A stretch of DNA of 64,000 nucleotides, taken from NCBI RefSeq assembly GCF_001598275.1, contig NZ_BCYQ01000013.1, positions 1 to 64,000 on the forward strand, given 5' to 3'. Position 1 is the stretch's first letter; the number at the start of each line of letters is the position of its first letter. Of the stretch, positions 8,293 through 17,703 are shown one piece after another. This DNA comes from Moraxella oblonga NBRC 102422 (lineage in GTDB: Bacteria; Pseudomonadota; Gammaproteobacteria; Pseudomonadales; Moraxellaceae). The notes below the pieces were generated by a model. The model searched no databases. It saw nothing but the letters and a program-made list of their open reading frames with translations, and was not told the DNA's origin. A program made the translations under genes and the position numbers.

Positions 8293-8769
8293 ATGTCAAT
8301 TCTTGAATTTAGCGATTTGGATAAAATAGATAAACGCATTTTAGATGTTTTGCAAAACGATAGCAGTATTAGCAATAACGAGCTTGCTGATTTGGTGAGG
8401 CTATCGCCATCGCCTTGCCTTCGCCGTGTCAAAATCTTAGAGGAACAAGGTTTTATTACAGGTTATTCGGCACGGCTCAATCCTGTTAAATTAGGCTTAA
8501 ATTTAACCTTATTTGTGCGTGTCTGGCTAAAATCGCAAACCGAAGATGTGGTCAATCATTTTGCTAGAAGTATCAAAGATTTAGATGAAGTGCAAGAATG
8601 CTATTTGATGGTGGGTGATTGTGATTTTGTGCTAAAAGTGGTGGTCAAAGATTTGGCGGATTATCGTAGATTTCAGGTGCAATATCTCACCAATATTGAA
8701 GGGGTAAGTAATATTAAGACCGAAGTGCCTGTACAGACTATTAAGGTTACAGGCAAATTTCCCATCTAG
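8293..8769 (+). CDS. Lrp/AsnC family transcriptional regulator
   Basis: A 158-residue protein. The N-terminal helix-turn-helix spans about residues 8-60 (DKRILDVLQNDSSISNNELA, then LSPSPCLRRVKILEEQGFI). A C-terminal RAM/AsnC effector domain includes VQECYLMVGDCDFVLKVVV. The length is standard for the family. Members sense amino acids and control their transport or metabolism. It lies 130 nt from divergent azlC, so exporter control is its likely job. The adjacent gene (epmA) is convergent. Confidence 0.9.
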   Translation: MSILEFSDLDKIDKRILDVLQNDSSISNNELADLVRLSPSPCLRRVKILEEQGFITGYSARLNPVKLGLNLTLFVRVWLKSQTEDVVNHFARSIKDLDEVQECYLMVGDCDFVLKVVVKDLADYRRFQVQYLTNIEGVSNIKTEVPVQTIKVTGKFPI

Positions 8770-8780
8770 TACTCACGTAC

Positions 8781-9755
8781 TCACGCCCTGTCAGTCATAA
8801 ACATGAGTGCTTCGCTGATGTCTGTCAAACCTTCACGCACCATAAATAATCTATCAATACCCAATGCAATACCGCTACAATTTGGCAAATCATCACAAGC
8901 ATGAATTAAATCCATGTCAATTGGCATCATTGGCAATCCCAAATTTTGACGAGTTTTATTATCATGTTGAAATCTTTTTAATAATTCATCACCATTTGCC
9001 AGCTCATCATAAGCATTGGCGATTTCTATGCCATTGATATATAATTCAAAGCGTTTGGCAACATCAAAGCCGTCATTATCTTTTTCTATTTTGGCAAGTG
9101 AGGCGGTGGCAGGCGGATAATCAGTAATCAACGTGGGCAAATCAAACCCTAAATTTGGCTCAATCAAATGGCTAAATAATAAATCGAGCCAGCCCTGTTT
9201 ATCATCACCCATATCCAAACTTATGCCATGCGTGATTGCAGTATGTTGTAAGGTATGAATATCGGTAGAAAATGGGTGAATGGATAAAAAGTCCAAAAAG
9301 GCTTGGGCATAACGATAGGTTTTAAAGGGCAGATGTTTATTTAGTGTCACCCCAATCAATTCATTGAGTTCATTTGCCAACTCATTTAAATTAAAATTGG
9401 GACGATACCATTCTAACATGGTAAATTCAATATTGTGTTTATGACCTTTTTCATTATCACGAAAGACTTGGCAAATCTGATAAATGGGGATTTGATAATC
9501 AGCAAGCACTCGTTTCATGGCAAATTCTGGGGAGGTATGTAAATAACCCAATTTACCTTGATTATCATGATGAAAATTGACAGACACACTATCAATAAAT
9601 ACCTCCGTATTGCCATAATTTGACAAAATCGGTGTGGTAATCTCTAAAACACCTTTTTTGGCAAAAAATTGACGAATATCTAACAACATCTCTGCTTTGG
9701 CAATTGCCAAATCAACACTCATGCTAGGACGGTAATTATTTTTTATATCAACCAT
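8781..9755 (-). CDS. epmA: EF-P--(R)-beta-lysine ligase EpmA (GenX/PoxA, lysyl-tRNA synthetase paralogue)
   Basis: A 324-residue class II synthetase catalytic core with no anticodon-binding domain, the diagnostic form of EpmA. Class II motif 2 is visible as FRDNEKGHKHNIEFTMLEW (about residues 97-116) and motif 3 as GIALGIDRLFMV near the C-terminus. EpmA attaches (R)-beta-lysine to a conserved lysine of elongation factor P, which helps ribosomes through polyproline stretches. Its start overlaps the end of pdxB by 8 nt. The partners efp and epmB are not in this window. Confidence 0.93.
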   Translation of the reverse strand: MVDIKNNYRPSMSVDLAIAKAEMLLDIRQFFAKKGVLEITTPILSNYGNTEVFIDSVSVNFHHDNQGKLGYLHTSPEFAMKRVLADYQIPIYQICQVFRDNEKGHKHNIEFTMLEWYRPNFNLNELANELNELIGVTLNKHLPFKTYRYAQAFLDFLSIHPFSTDIHTLQHTAITHGISLDMGDDKQGWLDLLFSHLIEPNLGFDLPTLITDYPPATASLAKIEKDNDGFDVAKRFELYINGIEIANAYDELANGDELLKRFQHDNKTRQNLGLPMMPIDMDLIHACDDLPNCSGIALGIDRLFMVREGLTDISEALMFMTDRA

Positions 9756-10812
9756 ATAACCACTCTCTTTTTAATTCATAATTTTTTCTAAGTTTATCAA
9801 AATCACTGCCTAGCACCACATCACAACATATTTGCCGTAAAGAAATGTCGTCTTTGATAATATCATAATATGATTTTAAAATATGATGATTATTATCCAA
9901 TAAATTATCCTTTAAATTTTGCCAATAAAAATCATTGATGGGCAATAAATCATTCATATTTTTCAATATTGGTAAATCAAAAAAATGACAGAACGCTTGA
10001 TAAATCATGTCTGTCCCACGAAGTTTGCCATCGGTGGTATAACCTGCGATGTGAGGTGTGGCAATTTGTAATTTATCTAACAAGACTTTGTCAATGGTTG
10101 GCTCAAATGGAAAAACATCTAATATCACTTGTAAGTTTTTATTGTCAATGGCGGTTAATAAATCTTCTTGATTAATAATTTCACCACGAGCGGTATTGAT
10201 AAGTATGGCGTTATTTTTTAAATGGCTAAGCGTGTTTTTATTAAATAATTGATGGGTGGGATAATCGCCAGTTTTGGTTAATGGCGTATGAATGGAAACA
10301 ACATCACTTTTTTGTAATAAATTTTCCAAATCGCTGTTATTTAAATCAGATTTTGGTAAATAAGGGTCGTAGCCTAAAATCTCCCAATTTAAATCCTTAG
10401 CATATTGGGTCAGGGTCTTACCAATATTGCCAAGCCCAATAATGCCTAGGGTAATTTTTTTATTAATAAAATGGGGATTTTTGGTTAGAATGGCGGTGAT
10501 GACATATTGAGCAACTGAATGTTTGCTACACCCTTTGGCATTGGTAAAATGCACATGATGTTTTTTCAAAAAATCAGTATCTACATGATCTGTACCAATG
10601 GTTGCCGAGCCGATAAATTTAACATTTTTTATATTGGAGATTACATTGGCATTAATGGGCGTTACTGAACGAATCAACAAAACATCTGGGTTATATTTAT
10701 CAATAAAGGATTGATTAATATCACGTCCTTTTAATTGAATCATACGAACATGATGGTTATCAAAATACTCATGCAAATGAGCAATATTTTCATCGGCAAG
10801 TATGGTTATCAT
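9748..10812 (-). CDS. pdxB: Erythronate-4-phosphate dehydrogenase
   Basis: A 354-residue D-2-hydroxyacid dehydrogenase family enzyme. The Rossmann motif GIIGLGNIG is at about 123-131. The catalytic Arg lies in INTARGEII, the Glu in VFPFEP and the His in TPHIAGYT. The C-terminal dimerisation region specific to PdxB follows. PdxB oxidises 4-phosphoerythronate in DXP-dependent pyridoxal phosphate synthesis. AAGGAT precedes ATG 10812. It is probably co-transcribed with downstream epmA and upstream permease 10822. Confidence 0.93.
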   Translation of the reverse strand: MITILADENIAHLHEYFDNHHVRMIQLKGRDINQSFIDKYNPDVLLIRSVTPINANVISNIKNVKFIGSATIGTDHVDTDFLKKHHVHFTNAKGCSKHSVAQYVITAILTKNPHFINKKITLGIIGLGNIGKTLTQYAKDLNWEILGYDPYLPKSDLNNSDLENLLQKSDVVSIHTPLTKTGDYPTHQLFNKNTLSHLKNNAILINTARGEIINQEDLLTAIDNKNLQVILDVFPFEPTIDKVLLDKLQIATPHIAGYTTDGKLRGTDMIYQAFCHFFDLPILKNMNDLLPINDFYWQNLKDNLLDNNHHILKSYYDIIKDDISLRQICCDVVLGSDFDKLRKNYELKREWLYG

Positions 10813-10821
10813 AACATATCC

Positions 10822-11961
10822 TTATTGTTGATTGTTTGACTTTGTCGTATCTAAAATTAGTCTTTCATCTGCACAATCACTTTCATTTTTTGGAGCAAAA
10901 ATTTCGTTTTTGTGCTGACTAATCCATTCACGCCATACCGCAAGACCAATTGCCAGTACCACAGGTCCAATAAATAATCCCACAAAGCCAAATGCTGTTA
11001 GCCCACCAAGCACACCAATAAAAATAATGATAAAGGGGATTTTGGTTGCACCACTAATGACAATGGGGCGGATTAAATTATCCACCCAACTAATCACAAG
11101 TGTTCCCCACACTGCAAGTCCTATACCTTCTGCAGTATGACCCTGTGTCAATAGCCAAACCGCCACGCCACCCCACGCAAAGGGCGTGCCAAAAGGAATG
11201 AGAGCAATAACGAAAGTCAAAAGTGTGAGCAAGATGGGATTTGGTACGCCTGCAAAAGCATAGCCCACCCCTGCCAAAATCGCTTGGGCAAGTGCAGTTA
11301 AGCCAATACCATATACTACCGCTTGTGTGGTCGCACCTACCGAATCAATATAACCATCAATGCGGTCGCCGATGATATTGCGCATGGCTTGACGGATTTG
11401 TTTTATTAAAACTTGCCCATCACGATAAAAGAAAAACAAAGTCATCAGTGCCATGCCCAGTTTGGCAAGGTTTTTTAAAACCGCATCAAACGCCACTTTG
11501 CCATAATATAAATGCGACTGCACCCAACCACGTACGGTTTCTAGGGTAGCTTCGGGATTTTTGTTGATTTCACCCAACAGATTGGTAATGATTTGACCAA
11601 CAACAGGCAAATCCTTGATCTGTGTGGGCAAATCCAAATAACCTGCCTGAATATTGCGAATCGCCATACCCACAAAACTCACCACTTCTTGTTGGAGATA
11701 AAACACCCCCACAATAAGTGGCACACCAATCATCAACGAAATACCAAACGTCATCAAAAAGGCACTAAACCCATGACTTAGACGCACTTTGGTGTGAAAA
11801 AAGGTGTAGATAGGAAAAGTAACATACGCCAAAATCCCTGCCCACAAAGCAGGAACGATAAAAAATTGCACCACCTTAAAACACAAAATCAGCAAAATCG
11901 CCAAGAGTGTGATGGCAAGCAGGCGTTGAATGACAAGTTCTTTATTCCAGTTTTCAATCAT
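10822..11961 (-). CDS. AI-2E family transporter (PerM/YdiK-type permease)
   Basis: A 379-residue inner-membrane protein with about eight membrane segments and the AI-2E/UPF0118 C-terminal signature (IPFIIIFIGVLGGLTAFGFVG, then LFIGPVVLA). Substrates in this family are diverse and often unknown. I chose ATG 11961 (MIENWNKEL), directly before the first membrane helix. A GTG at 12018 would add 19 atypical residues. Neither start has a strong ribosome binding site. It is 9 nt upstream of pdxB on the same strand. Confidence 0.82.
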   Translation of the reverse strand: MIENWNKELVIQRLLAITLLAILLILCFKVVQFFIVPALWAGILAYVTFPIYTFFHTKVRLSHGFSAFLMTFGISLMIGVPLIVGVFYLQQEVVSFVGMAIRNIQAGYLDLPTQIKDLPVVGQIITNLLGEINKNPEATLETVRGWVQSHLYYGKVAFDAVLKNLAKLGMALMTLFFFYRDGQVLIKQIRQAMRNIIGDRIDGYIDSVGATTQAVVYGIGLTALAQAILAGVGYAFAGVPNPILLTLLTFVIALIPFGTPFAWGGVAVWLLTQGHTAEGIGLAVWGTLVISWVDNLIRPIVISGATKIPFIIIFIGVLGGLTAFGFVGLFIGPVVLAIGLAVWREWISQHKNEIFAPKNESDCADERLILDTTKSNNQQ

Positions 11962-12197
11962 AGAGGTATGGGCATAAAATTGGCAGTAAATGATGTGTCT
12001 ATTATGCCTCAAAATCACAAAAAACGCTTGTAAATTTCAGTGGGTTTTTGCTAAAAATGTTGCTCGGTTGTGTCAATTGTGGAGCAGAGGGGATTGGGTG
12101 GTTTAGGTTTGTCAGTATGCAGTTAATTAAATTCGAAACATTCCATCATCTGCAAGGTGTGTATGGCGTATCATTTTTAGAAGTCAGTGTTAAATGA

Positions 12198-12213
12198 GTG
12201 CATGATACGCACC
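12198..12213 (-). repeat. Dispersed palindrome, degenerate copy (GTGCATGATACGCACC)
   Basis: A near-palindrome directly after the stop of the minus-strand gene ending at 12214. Related copies lie at 36870-36886, 36908-36924 and 44369-44385, all 3' of minus-strand genes. The left arm is one base short and mismatched here. Confidence 0.5.
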
Positions 12214-12629
12214 TTATGCCATTGGTTGATTTTGCTTAGGTTTTAAAGAGTGAATGGTGGACGCAATGTTTGATATAAATACCCAATGCAAAGTCAAAAA
12301 ATTAAACCCATAAAATAAAAAGACAATCATCAACACCCAAAATATCGCCCAAAAAATCTTTATCCAAAAATCATGGTTAATTGGTTTTTCTTGACGAGTG
12401 CTTTGAAAGATATAATAACCAATGGCAATCATCATCAAATCAATCAATAATAACCCAAAATGCACATAAATTGCTTGAATGCCCTTATAAAATATGGGCA
12501 TATTAGGATAAGGCATACCAAGATAGTAAATGACAAAAATATAAGCCTTATAATGACATTAAATAGCAAAATCCCAAAAACAAAAACCATTCCTGATTTT
12601 TTAAAGTTTTTAGAAAGTGTATTGGTCAT
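12214..12629 (-). pseudogene. Small membrane protein gene, apparently split by a frameshift
   Basis: Two overlapping minus-strand frames look like halves of one protein. The first (from 12629) starts MTNTLSKNFKKSGMVFVFG and enters a membrane helix. A different frame reads HYKAYIFVIYYLGMPYPN without a start codon, then continues through two more hydrophobic segments (FGLLLIDLMMIAIGYYIF and FWAIFWVLMIVFLFYG) to 12214. Joining them near 12555 gives one protein of about 137 residues with three or four membrane helices. I do not recognise the family. A sequencing error is the alternative explanation. Confidence 0.6.
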
Positions 12630-12641
12630 TATTGGTAACCT

Positions 12642-13136
12642 TTATTTAATTTCTTTATCTGTTATTATTTTAGGTTGTGGGCAAGTGGGTTTAACAAGCC
12701 GATTTAGCCCATTGGCAAACGCCATTTTATCCTTGTCGCCATAGGGTTTTTGTCCGCCCATCTGGCTGGGGTCTAGCACGCCTGTACCACGCAAACTTTC
12801 CATAAAATCACGGGCGTTGAGCTTGGGTTTGATGTTATTGGGGGTAAGCTCTTCGCCACGAGGGGTTAGAACTTTTGCGCCTTTTTCTAGCACTTCATCT
12901 GCAAGCGGTATATCTGACGTAATCACCAAATCGCCCATTTGACAATTTGCTACAATAAAATTATCCGCCATATCAAAGCCTTGTGCCACCACTTTCATTT
13001 GTAAGTGGGGCGATGGCGGTAATTTGATGGGTTTATTTGCCACAAAAATCGCCTGCACCTGTGTGCGGTTGGCGGTTTTGATGATAAGCTCTTTGGCGAT
13101 GGTGGGTAGGGCGTCTGCATCGGCGTAGAGTTTCAC
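12642..13136 (-). CDS. YaiI/YqxD family protein (UPF0178/DUF188)
   Basis: A 164-residue protein with the family's conserved N-terminus (KLYADADALP), the core DMADNFIVANCQMGDLVITSDIPLA split across two strands, and the C-terminal region with PRGEELTPNNI. The fold is PIN-like with conserved acidic residues; the biochemical role is not established. It overlaps the start of the upstream fic gene end by 4 nt (13133-13136), so the two are translationally coupled. Confidence 0.9.
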   Translation of the reverse strand: MKLYADADALPTIAKELIIKTANRTQVQAIFVANKPIKLPPSPHLQMKVVAQGFDMADNFIVANCQMGDLVITSDIPLADEVLEKGAKVLTPRGEELTPNNIKPKLNARDFMESLRGTGVLDPSQMGGQKPYGDKDKMAFANGLNRLVKPTCPQPKIITDKEIK

Positions 13137-13861
13137 ATTATCCCCAATGTTTGGTAAACCTTAAAACTTTCAAGCATACACTCGTATATCAAATCAAAAA
13201 ACTTTTGGCGATTGCCCATCGTTGCCCAATCGTTAATTGCCTCATAGTAGGCAAGCCTTTTGTCCACTGTAATGACACAAGGCGGATAGCCGTGTTTGAT
13301 AAGTTCAAGGTTAAGTAGCAGGCGTGAGGTGCGACCATTGCCATCAATAAATGGGTGAATGATGACAAAATCACAATGGAGCTGGCACGCCTTTTCTATG
13401 GGGTGTAAGTCTGTATCGCTTTGATACCACGCCATTAGTGCATTCATTTTTTCATCAAGCAAAAAATGAGAGGGCGGTGTGTGGGTTGCCCCTGTGATGA
13501 TGACATTGCTACGCCGATACCGTCCTGCGTTGTCGTCATCAATGTTTTTTAGTACAAGCTGGTGTAAATTTTTGATGTGCCATAGGCTTAGTGGCTCATT
13601 GGTTTGACAGAGTTCATAAACATACTCAATCGCCTCTTTGTGGTTGATTGCCTCAAAATGCTCACGCAAGGATTTACCACCCACCGTAATGCCCTCCAAG
13701 ACCACTTTGGTTTCAAGCAAGGTTAAGGTGTTGCCCTCGATGGCATTACTATGATAAGTCCAGCGAATGCTCAAATCCTGTGCCAGATTTTTAACCAAAT
13801 CAGGCGGTAGGGGGCGATGGCTATCAAGGGCAGATTTTAGGCGGTCAATGTTGGTAAACAT
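13133..13861 (-). CDS. Fic/DOC family protein (probable AMP-transferase) with built-in inhibitory helix
   Basis: A 242-residue protein. The Fic core motif HPFIDGNGRTSRLL is at about 169-182, with the catalytic His and the phosphate-binding Gly-Asn-Gly-Arg intact. An N-terminal SNAIEGN fits the inhibitory [S/T]xxxE[G/N] motif, whose Glu blocks productive ATP binding in class II Fic proteins. These enzymes usually AMPylate a target Tyr, Ser or Thr, often themselves. It is short for the class and lacks an obvious C-terminal winged helix. It is coupled by 4 nt to yaiI. The target is unknown. Confidence 0.88.
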   Translation of the reverse strand: MFTNIDRLKSALDSHRPLPPDLVKNLAQDLSIRWTYHSNAIEGNTLTLLETKVVLEGITVGGKSLREHFEAINHKEAIEYVYELCQTNEPLSLWHIKNLHQLVLKNIDDDNAGRYRRSNVIITGATHTPPSHFLLDEKMNALMAWYQSDTDLHPIEKACQLHCDFVIIHPFIDGNGRTSRLLLNLELIKHGYPPCVITVDKRLAYYEAINDWATMGNRQKFFDLIYECMLESFKVYQTLGIM

Positions 13862-13915
13862 TATTGTCTCGTATTTTTAAACTTTTAAAAAAAATTCTTT
13901 TTTAAAATAAAGCAA

Positions 13916-14824
13916 TTAGTCTTTTTTAATAATCTCATCTTGATGAGTTTTTAATAAACTTTCAATGTAATCAGATGCAATGGGATTTAAATAGGTGCAG
14001 GATTTTCCATCAATCGGCATTGCATTTTTGGGAGTGAATTTAATGCCATCAGAATAGTATTTATTTTGATGAATGGTGTCAAAATAAAAAGTCAATTCAT
14101 AATCAGTAAGCATCGCTGTTTTATCTTCCAATGAATAAATTGCTACTTGATTATTTTCGCCCAAATATTCGCTTGGAGTTCTATCGCTCAAATATTCTAG
14201 CATATTATTGTCTAAATTAAACAACTCAAATGATACCCTGCGAAAAAATTCATAAAACTCTGGTGTACTTTCGTGAAATCGCCATTGATAGCATTTTGAC
14301 CCTTTGGGGAAATGCAATATTTTTGGCAAAGCGTGATAATTGGTAAAAGAAGTGAATAAGGTTGCAGGCTTGTCATTGACTTCTGTCCGCAAAAACTCGC
14401 CAGAAATATCAAATGTCTTAATATAATGCTTGATAATTAACGGACTTTGATTGGGTTTTAAAGGCACTTTTTCATAACTGACAATATAATCGCCATTTTC
14501 TAAGGGCGTAATGTTGGCATTAGCAAATTTACCTGCCGTATTATCGCCATATCTGATTGTTAGACTTTCGTGATTGTCCGCCAAAGTCAGCACCCATTCA
14601 TCAGATGGCTCATATGGTTTAAATAATCCTGTATAAATTGGCGTATAAGTCGTGTCATAAATACCGTGATATTTGATGACATTAACAGGATTGTCAAAAT
14701 CGGTTCTTTGGGCTTGGTTAATTGGCTTAAAATAAATAAAATCAAGCCTATTAACTTCATTTGCCCAAGTGGTAGAAAACACCATGCCATTTATTAAAAA
14801 TCCCATTATTAAAAGAAAACGCAT
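13916..14824 (-). CDS. Secreted protein of unknown function
   Basis: A 302-residue protein with a cleavable signal peptide (MRFLLIMGFLINGMVFSTTWA, cleavage after TWA, about residue 21), so probably periplasmic. The rest is hydrophilic and beta-rich with no motif I recognise. Two cysteines (in SKCYQW and KSCTYL) could form a disulphide. It sits between fic and purK on the same strand but is separated by short gaps on both sides. Confidence 0.7.
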   Translation of the reverse strand: MRFLLIMGFLINGMVFSTTWANEVNRLDFIYFKPINQAQRTDFDNPVNVIKYHGIYDTTYTPIYTGLFKPYEPSDEWVLTLADNHESLTIRYGDNTAGKFANANITPLENGDYIVSYEKVPLKPNQSPLIIKHYIKTFDISGEFLRTEVNDKPATLFTSFTNYHALPKILHFPKGSKCYQWRFHESTPEFYEFFRRVSFELFNLDNNMLEYLSDRTPSEYLGENNQVAIYSLEDKTAMLTDYELTFYFDTIHQNKYYSDGIKFTPKNAMPIDGKSCTYLNPIASDYIESLLKTHQDEIIKKD

Positions 14825-14849
14825 TTTGACAATCCTTATTTAATTCAAA

Positions 14850-16010
14850 TCACATTCCAAGTTTATTTACCAAAAGCCCCACCACCTTATCCACCGTCTC
14901 GTTTAGTTTGTCGCTATCGGTGGGCATAATGGTGATATGCCCAATTTTGCGACCCTCTCGCTCGGACTTATCATAGCCGTGATAATGCACGCCCTCTATG
15001 GCTAAAATCTGGCTAAGGTTAGGGTAATTGCCAATAATATTAAGCATCACAGACGGCTTAACCATAGAAGTGTCGCCAAGTGGCAAACCCACCACCGCAC
15101 GCATATGGTTTTCAAACTGGCTACATACCGACCCCTCAATGCTAAAATGCCCAGAGTTATGTACTCGTGGGGCGATTTCATTGGCAATCAGTCCTGTGTC
15201 GGTTACAAAAAGTTCTAAGGTTAAAACACCGACATAATTTAAATGCTCCAAAAGTTTTTTAACATTCTCTTGGGCTTGGGTGGTCAAGGTCTCCACATTG
15301 GGAGCAGGGGCAACTGTCTTTGCCAAAATGCCGTTGTGGTGGGTGTTTTCAACGAGTGGATAATAGCGAATTTCGCCCTGCTGTGAACGCACGGCAATGA
15401 TGGACACCTCACGGCTAAACTTAATAAACCCTTCGGCAATCAAAGGAGCAACCTTGCACGCCTTGCCAAGTTCACGCCAAGCGGTGTCAATGTCGCTTTC
15501 ACTTTTAATCACAAACTGCCCTTTGCCATCATATCCGCCCCGACTGGTTTTTAAGACAAGGGGTAAGCCTAAGTTGTCGCAAGCGGTTTTTAGGTCAGCA
15601 AATGAATGTACCGCCAAAAATGGCACGGTGGTGATACCAAGCTCATTAAATAGCCGTTTTTCATTTAGGCGGTCTTGGGCGATAAATAAGGCGTGCGATG
15701 GTGGATATAGGGTGGATTGTTGTTCTAGCATTTGGGCGGACGATAGGGGCGTATTTTCAAATTCTAGGGTATAGACATCGCAAGCACGCATAAAATCATC
15801 AAACTGCTCAGAGCTGTACACTTTGCCCAAAAGCCGAGCAGGACAATCAGGAGCATCTTCTAAAAACACACAGCGAATGCCAAAGGGTAGTACGCTTTGG
15901 GCAAGCATTAGCCCTAACTGCCCACCGCCTAAGATACCAACGGTCTTAACAGGGTGGGGGCAATGATTGACGGTATAAAAATTATTGATGGAAATGGGGG
16001 CGTTTGGCAT
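14850..16010 (-). CDS. purK: N5-carboxyaminoimidazole ribonucleotide synthase
   Basis: A 386-residue ATP-grasp enzyme. The N-terminal GILGGGQLGLMLAQS (near residue 25) is the PurK signature. Then come VLKTSRGGYDGKGQ (ATP loop) and NEIAPRVHNSGH (metal-binding). PurK makes N5-CAIR from AIR, bicarbonate and ATP in purine synthesis, feeding PurE. ATG 16010 is preferred over a TTG four codons upstream because GAGA precedes it. The order purE then purK with a 91-nt gap suggests one operon. Confidence 0.95.
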   Translation of the reverse strand: MPNAPISINNFYTVNHCPHPVKTVGILGGGQLGLMLAQSVLPFGIRCVFLEDAPDCPARLLGKVYSSEQFDDFMRACDVYTLEFENTPLSSAQMLEQQSTLYPPSHALFIAQDRLNEKRLFNELGITTVPFLAVHSFADLKTACDNLGLPLVLKTSRGGYDGKGQFVIKSESDIDTAWRELGKACKVAPLIAEGFIKFSREVSIIAVRSQQGEIRYYPLVENTHHNGILAKTVAPAPNVETLTTQAQENVKKLLEHLNYVGVLTLELFVTDTGLIANEIAPRVHNSGHFSIEGSVCSQFENHMRAVVGLPLGDTSMVKPSVMLNIIGNYPNLSQILAIEGVHYHGYDKSEREGRKIGHITIMPTDSDKLNETVDKVVGLLVNKLGM

Positions 16011-16101
16011 AAAATTTCTCAAAATTGGCTTTTGGGTGTTTTATATTAAAAGGCGGTGGGGCAAATTGTATTTACCCCATAAGTGCAGACACAAAGGTGG
16101 T

Positions 16102-16638
16102 TTATGAGTTGATGATTCCGGGTATGGGATTATCAAGCACGCTTTGGGTTTGCTTGGCACGAAATTCACCAACCTTTTGGGCTAGTGTTTCATCATTAAT
16201 GGCAAGGATTTGGGTTGCCAAAAGCCCTGCATTAAACGCCCCTGCCGTACCGATGGCAAGTGTGCCGACCGCCACGCCTTTGGGCATTTGCACGATGGAC
16301 AGTAAGCTATCCCAGCCTGACAGCGTGCTGGATTTGACAGGCACGCCCAGCACAGGCAAATCGGTCTGGCTGGCACACATACCAGGCAGATGAGCTGCTC
16401 CGCCTGCTCCTGCGATGATGACCGATAGCCCACGAGATTTGGCGGACTTGGCATAGTCAAAGAGCTTATCAGGCGTGCGATGAGCCGAGACAACTTCACA
16501 CTCAAAGGGAATGCCAAAATCGGCTAAAACTTGGGCGGTTTGGCTCATCGTTTCCCAATCAGATTGAGAACCCATAATAATGCCAACTTTGGGCGTGCCG
16601 TCTGGCGAGCTAATCGGTGGTGGGATAATGTTTGACAT
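16102..16638 (-). CDS. purE: N5-carboxyaminoimidazole ribonucleotide mutase
   Basis: A 178-residue class I Pur[11 protein letters not shown] near residue 19 and the catalytic SAHRTP (about 51-56) are clear, as are [11 protein letters not shown] and the conserved LPVLGVPVK. It rearranges N5-CAIR to CAIR. The short extra N-terminus ([14 protein letters not shown]) precedes the core. It is upstream of purK on the same strand. Confidence 0.95.
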   Translation of the reverse strand: MSNIIPPPISSPDGTPKVGIIMGSQSDWETMSQTAQVLADFGIPFECEVVSAHRTPDKLFDYAKSAKSRGLSVIIAGAGGAAHLPGMCASQTDLPVLGVPVKSSTLSGWDSLLSIVQMPKGVAVGTLAIGTAGAFNAGLLATQILAINDETLAQKVGEFRAKQTQSVLDNPIPGIINS

Positions 16639-16685
16639 AAGATTTTCCTAAAATTATAAACGAAGATATTATAGCAAATATTTTT

Positions 16686-17615
16686 CTAATTTGAGCTAAT
16701 AAACTGTACAAAATTATCATCGTTCAATTTAGGATTATCAGTATCAAACCGATAAGCAGTTAAATAGCCACCTTTACCTGCTGAATAATCCACACAAACC
16801 ACCTTATCCGATAATATCACAGGCACGCCATGCAACCAATAATGCCCAATAAAAATGGGTTTATCCACATCTATTGTAAATGTCAATAATGACGCATTTA
16901 AATCTTGCAAGCCAACATTTGGTAATTTGTCAGCGATGAGAACTTTATCAATGGATTGGCATTGCCAATCCTCTATCCACCATTTTATACGAGCTTGTGT
17001 TCGCACAATGCCTGTTTTGTCAGTCATGGTAATGCCATTGGGTAATGGGCTTTCTATGCCTTTTAAAAGATGTTCGGTGGCATAATATTCGTCCGTATCT
17101 TTTTTAGCTGTAATTTTGATGGTGTTGGGGTTTAGTTTATTATCAATCAACATAAGTTTTAATTTATCCATGCTGTATTTGTCATAACAAGCATGAACAC
17201 AAATGAGATTATCCAATTCAATCCATAATGGCAATTCATAAAATCGCTCTATCCAATAATGATGTAGCTCACTCCCGAATCCCACTTCATCAATAAATGC
17301 TTGATGTTGATGTTTGTTATTGTTAGTATGGGGACGTAAATACTCACCATTATCATTTTGTGTGGCATAACAAATGGCATTATATTCATGATTACCCATT
17401 ACTGCCAATGCTTGATGATTATCAATCATATCAAAGACAATCTGTAAGGTGGCTAATTGTTGATGACCTCTGTCAATAAAATCCCCCATAAAAATCGCTT
17501 GATGACCCTTTGGGGCAACATAACTTTTGCCGTCATGATGATAACCCAATTGAGTTAACAGTCCCACCAGTTTATCAGCATATCCATGTATATCGCCAAT
17601 AATGTCATAAATCAT
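16686..17615 (-). CDS. Metallophosphoesterase (PPP-type, ApaH/PrpE-like)
   Basis: A 309-residue protein with the three calcineurin-type metal motifs in order: GDIHG (about 7-11), GDFIDRG (about 44-50) and GNHE (about 73-76), plus a late His in FIGHYW. Such enzymes hydrolyse phosphoproteins or dinucleoside polyphosphates; the substrate is not evident here. ATG 17615 is chosen because GGGG lies just ahead; a start four codons earlier is possible. It is divergent from the UPF0260 gene. Confidence 0.85.
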   Translation of the reverse strand: MIYDIIGDIHGYADKLVGLLTQLGYHHDGKSYVAPKGHQAIFMGDFIDRGHQQLATLQIVFDMIDNHQALAVMGNHEYNAICYATQNDNGEYLRPHTNNNKHQHQAFIDEVGFGSELHHYWIERFYELPLWIELDNLICVHACYDKYSMDKLKLMLIDNKLNPNTIKITAKKDTDEYYATEHLLKGIESPLPNGITMTDKTGIVRTQARIKWWIEDWQCQSIDKVLIADKLPNVGLQDLNASLLTFTIDVDKPIFIGHYWLHGVPVILSDKVVCVDYSAGKGGYLTAYRFDTDNPKLNDDNFVQFISSN

Positions 17616-17703
17616 AGTTTTCCCCATAAATAATTCAGATTATAACAAAATTTTTCACCAAAAATCACCAAATTTGTTACAATAAGTATTTTTGGAAAAA
17701 ACC

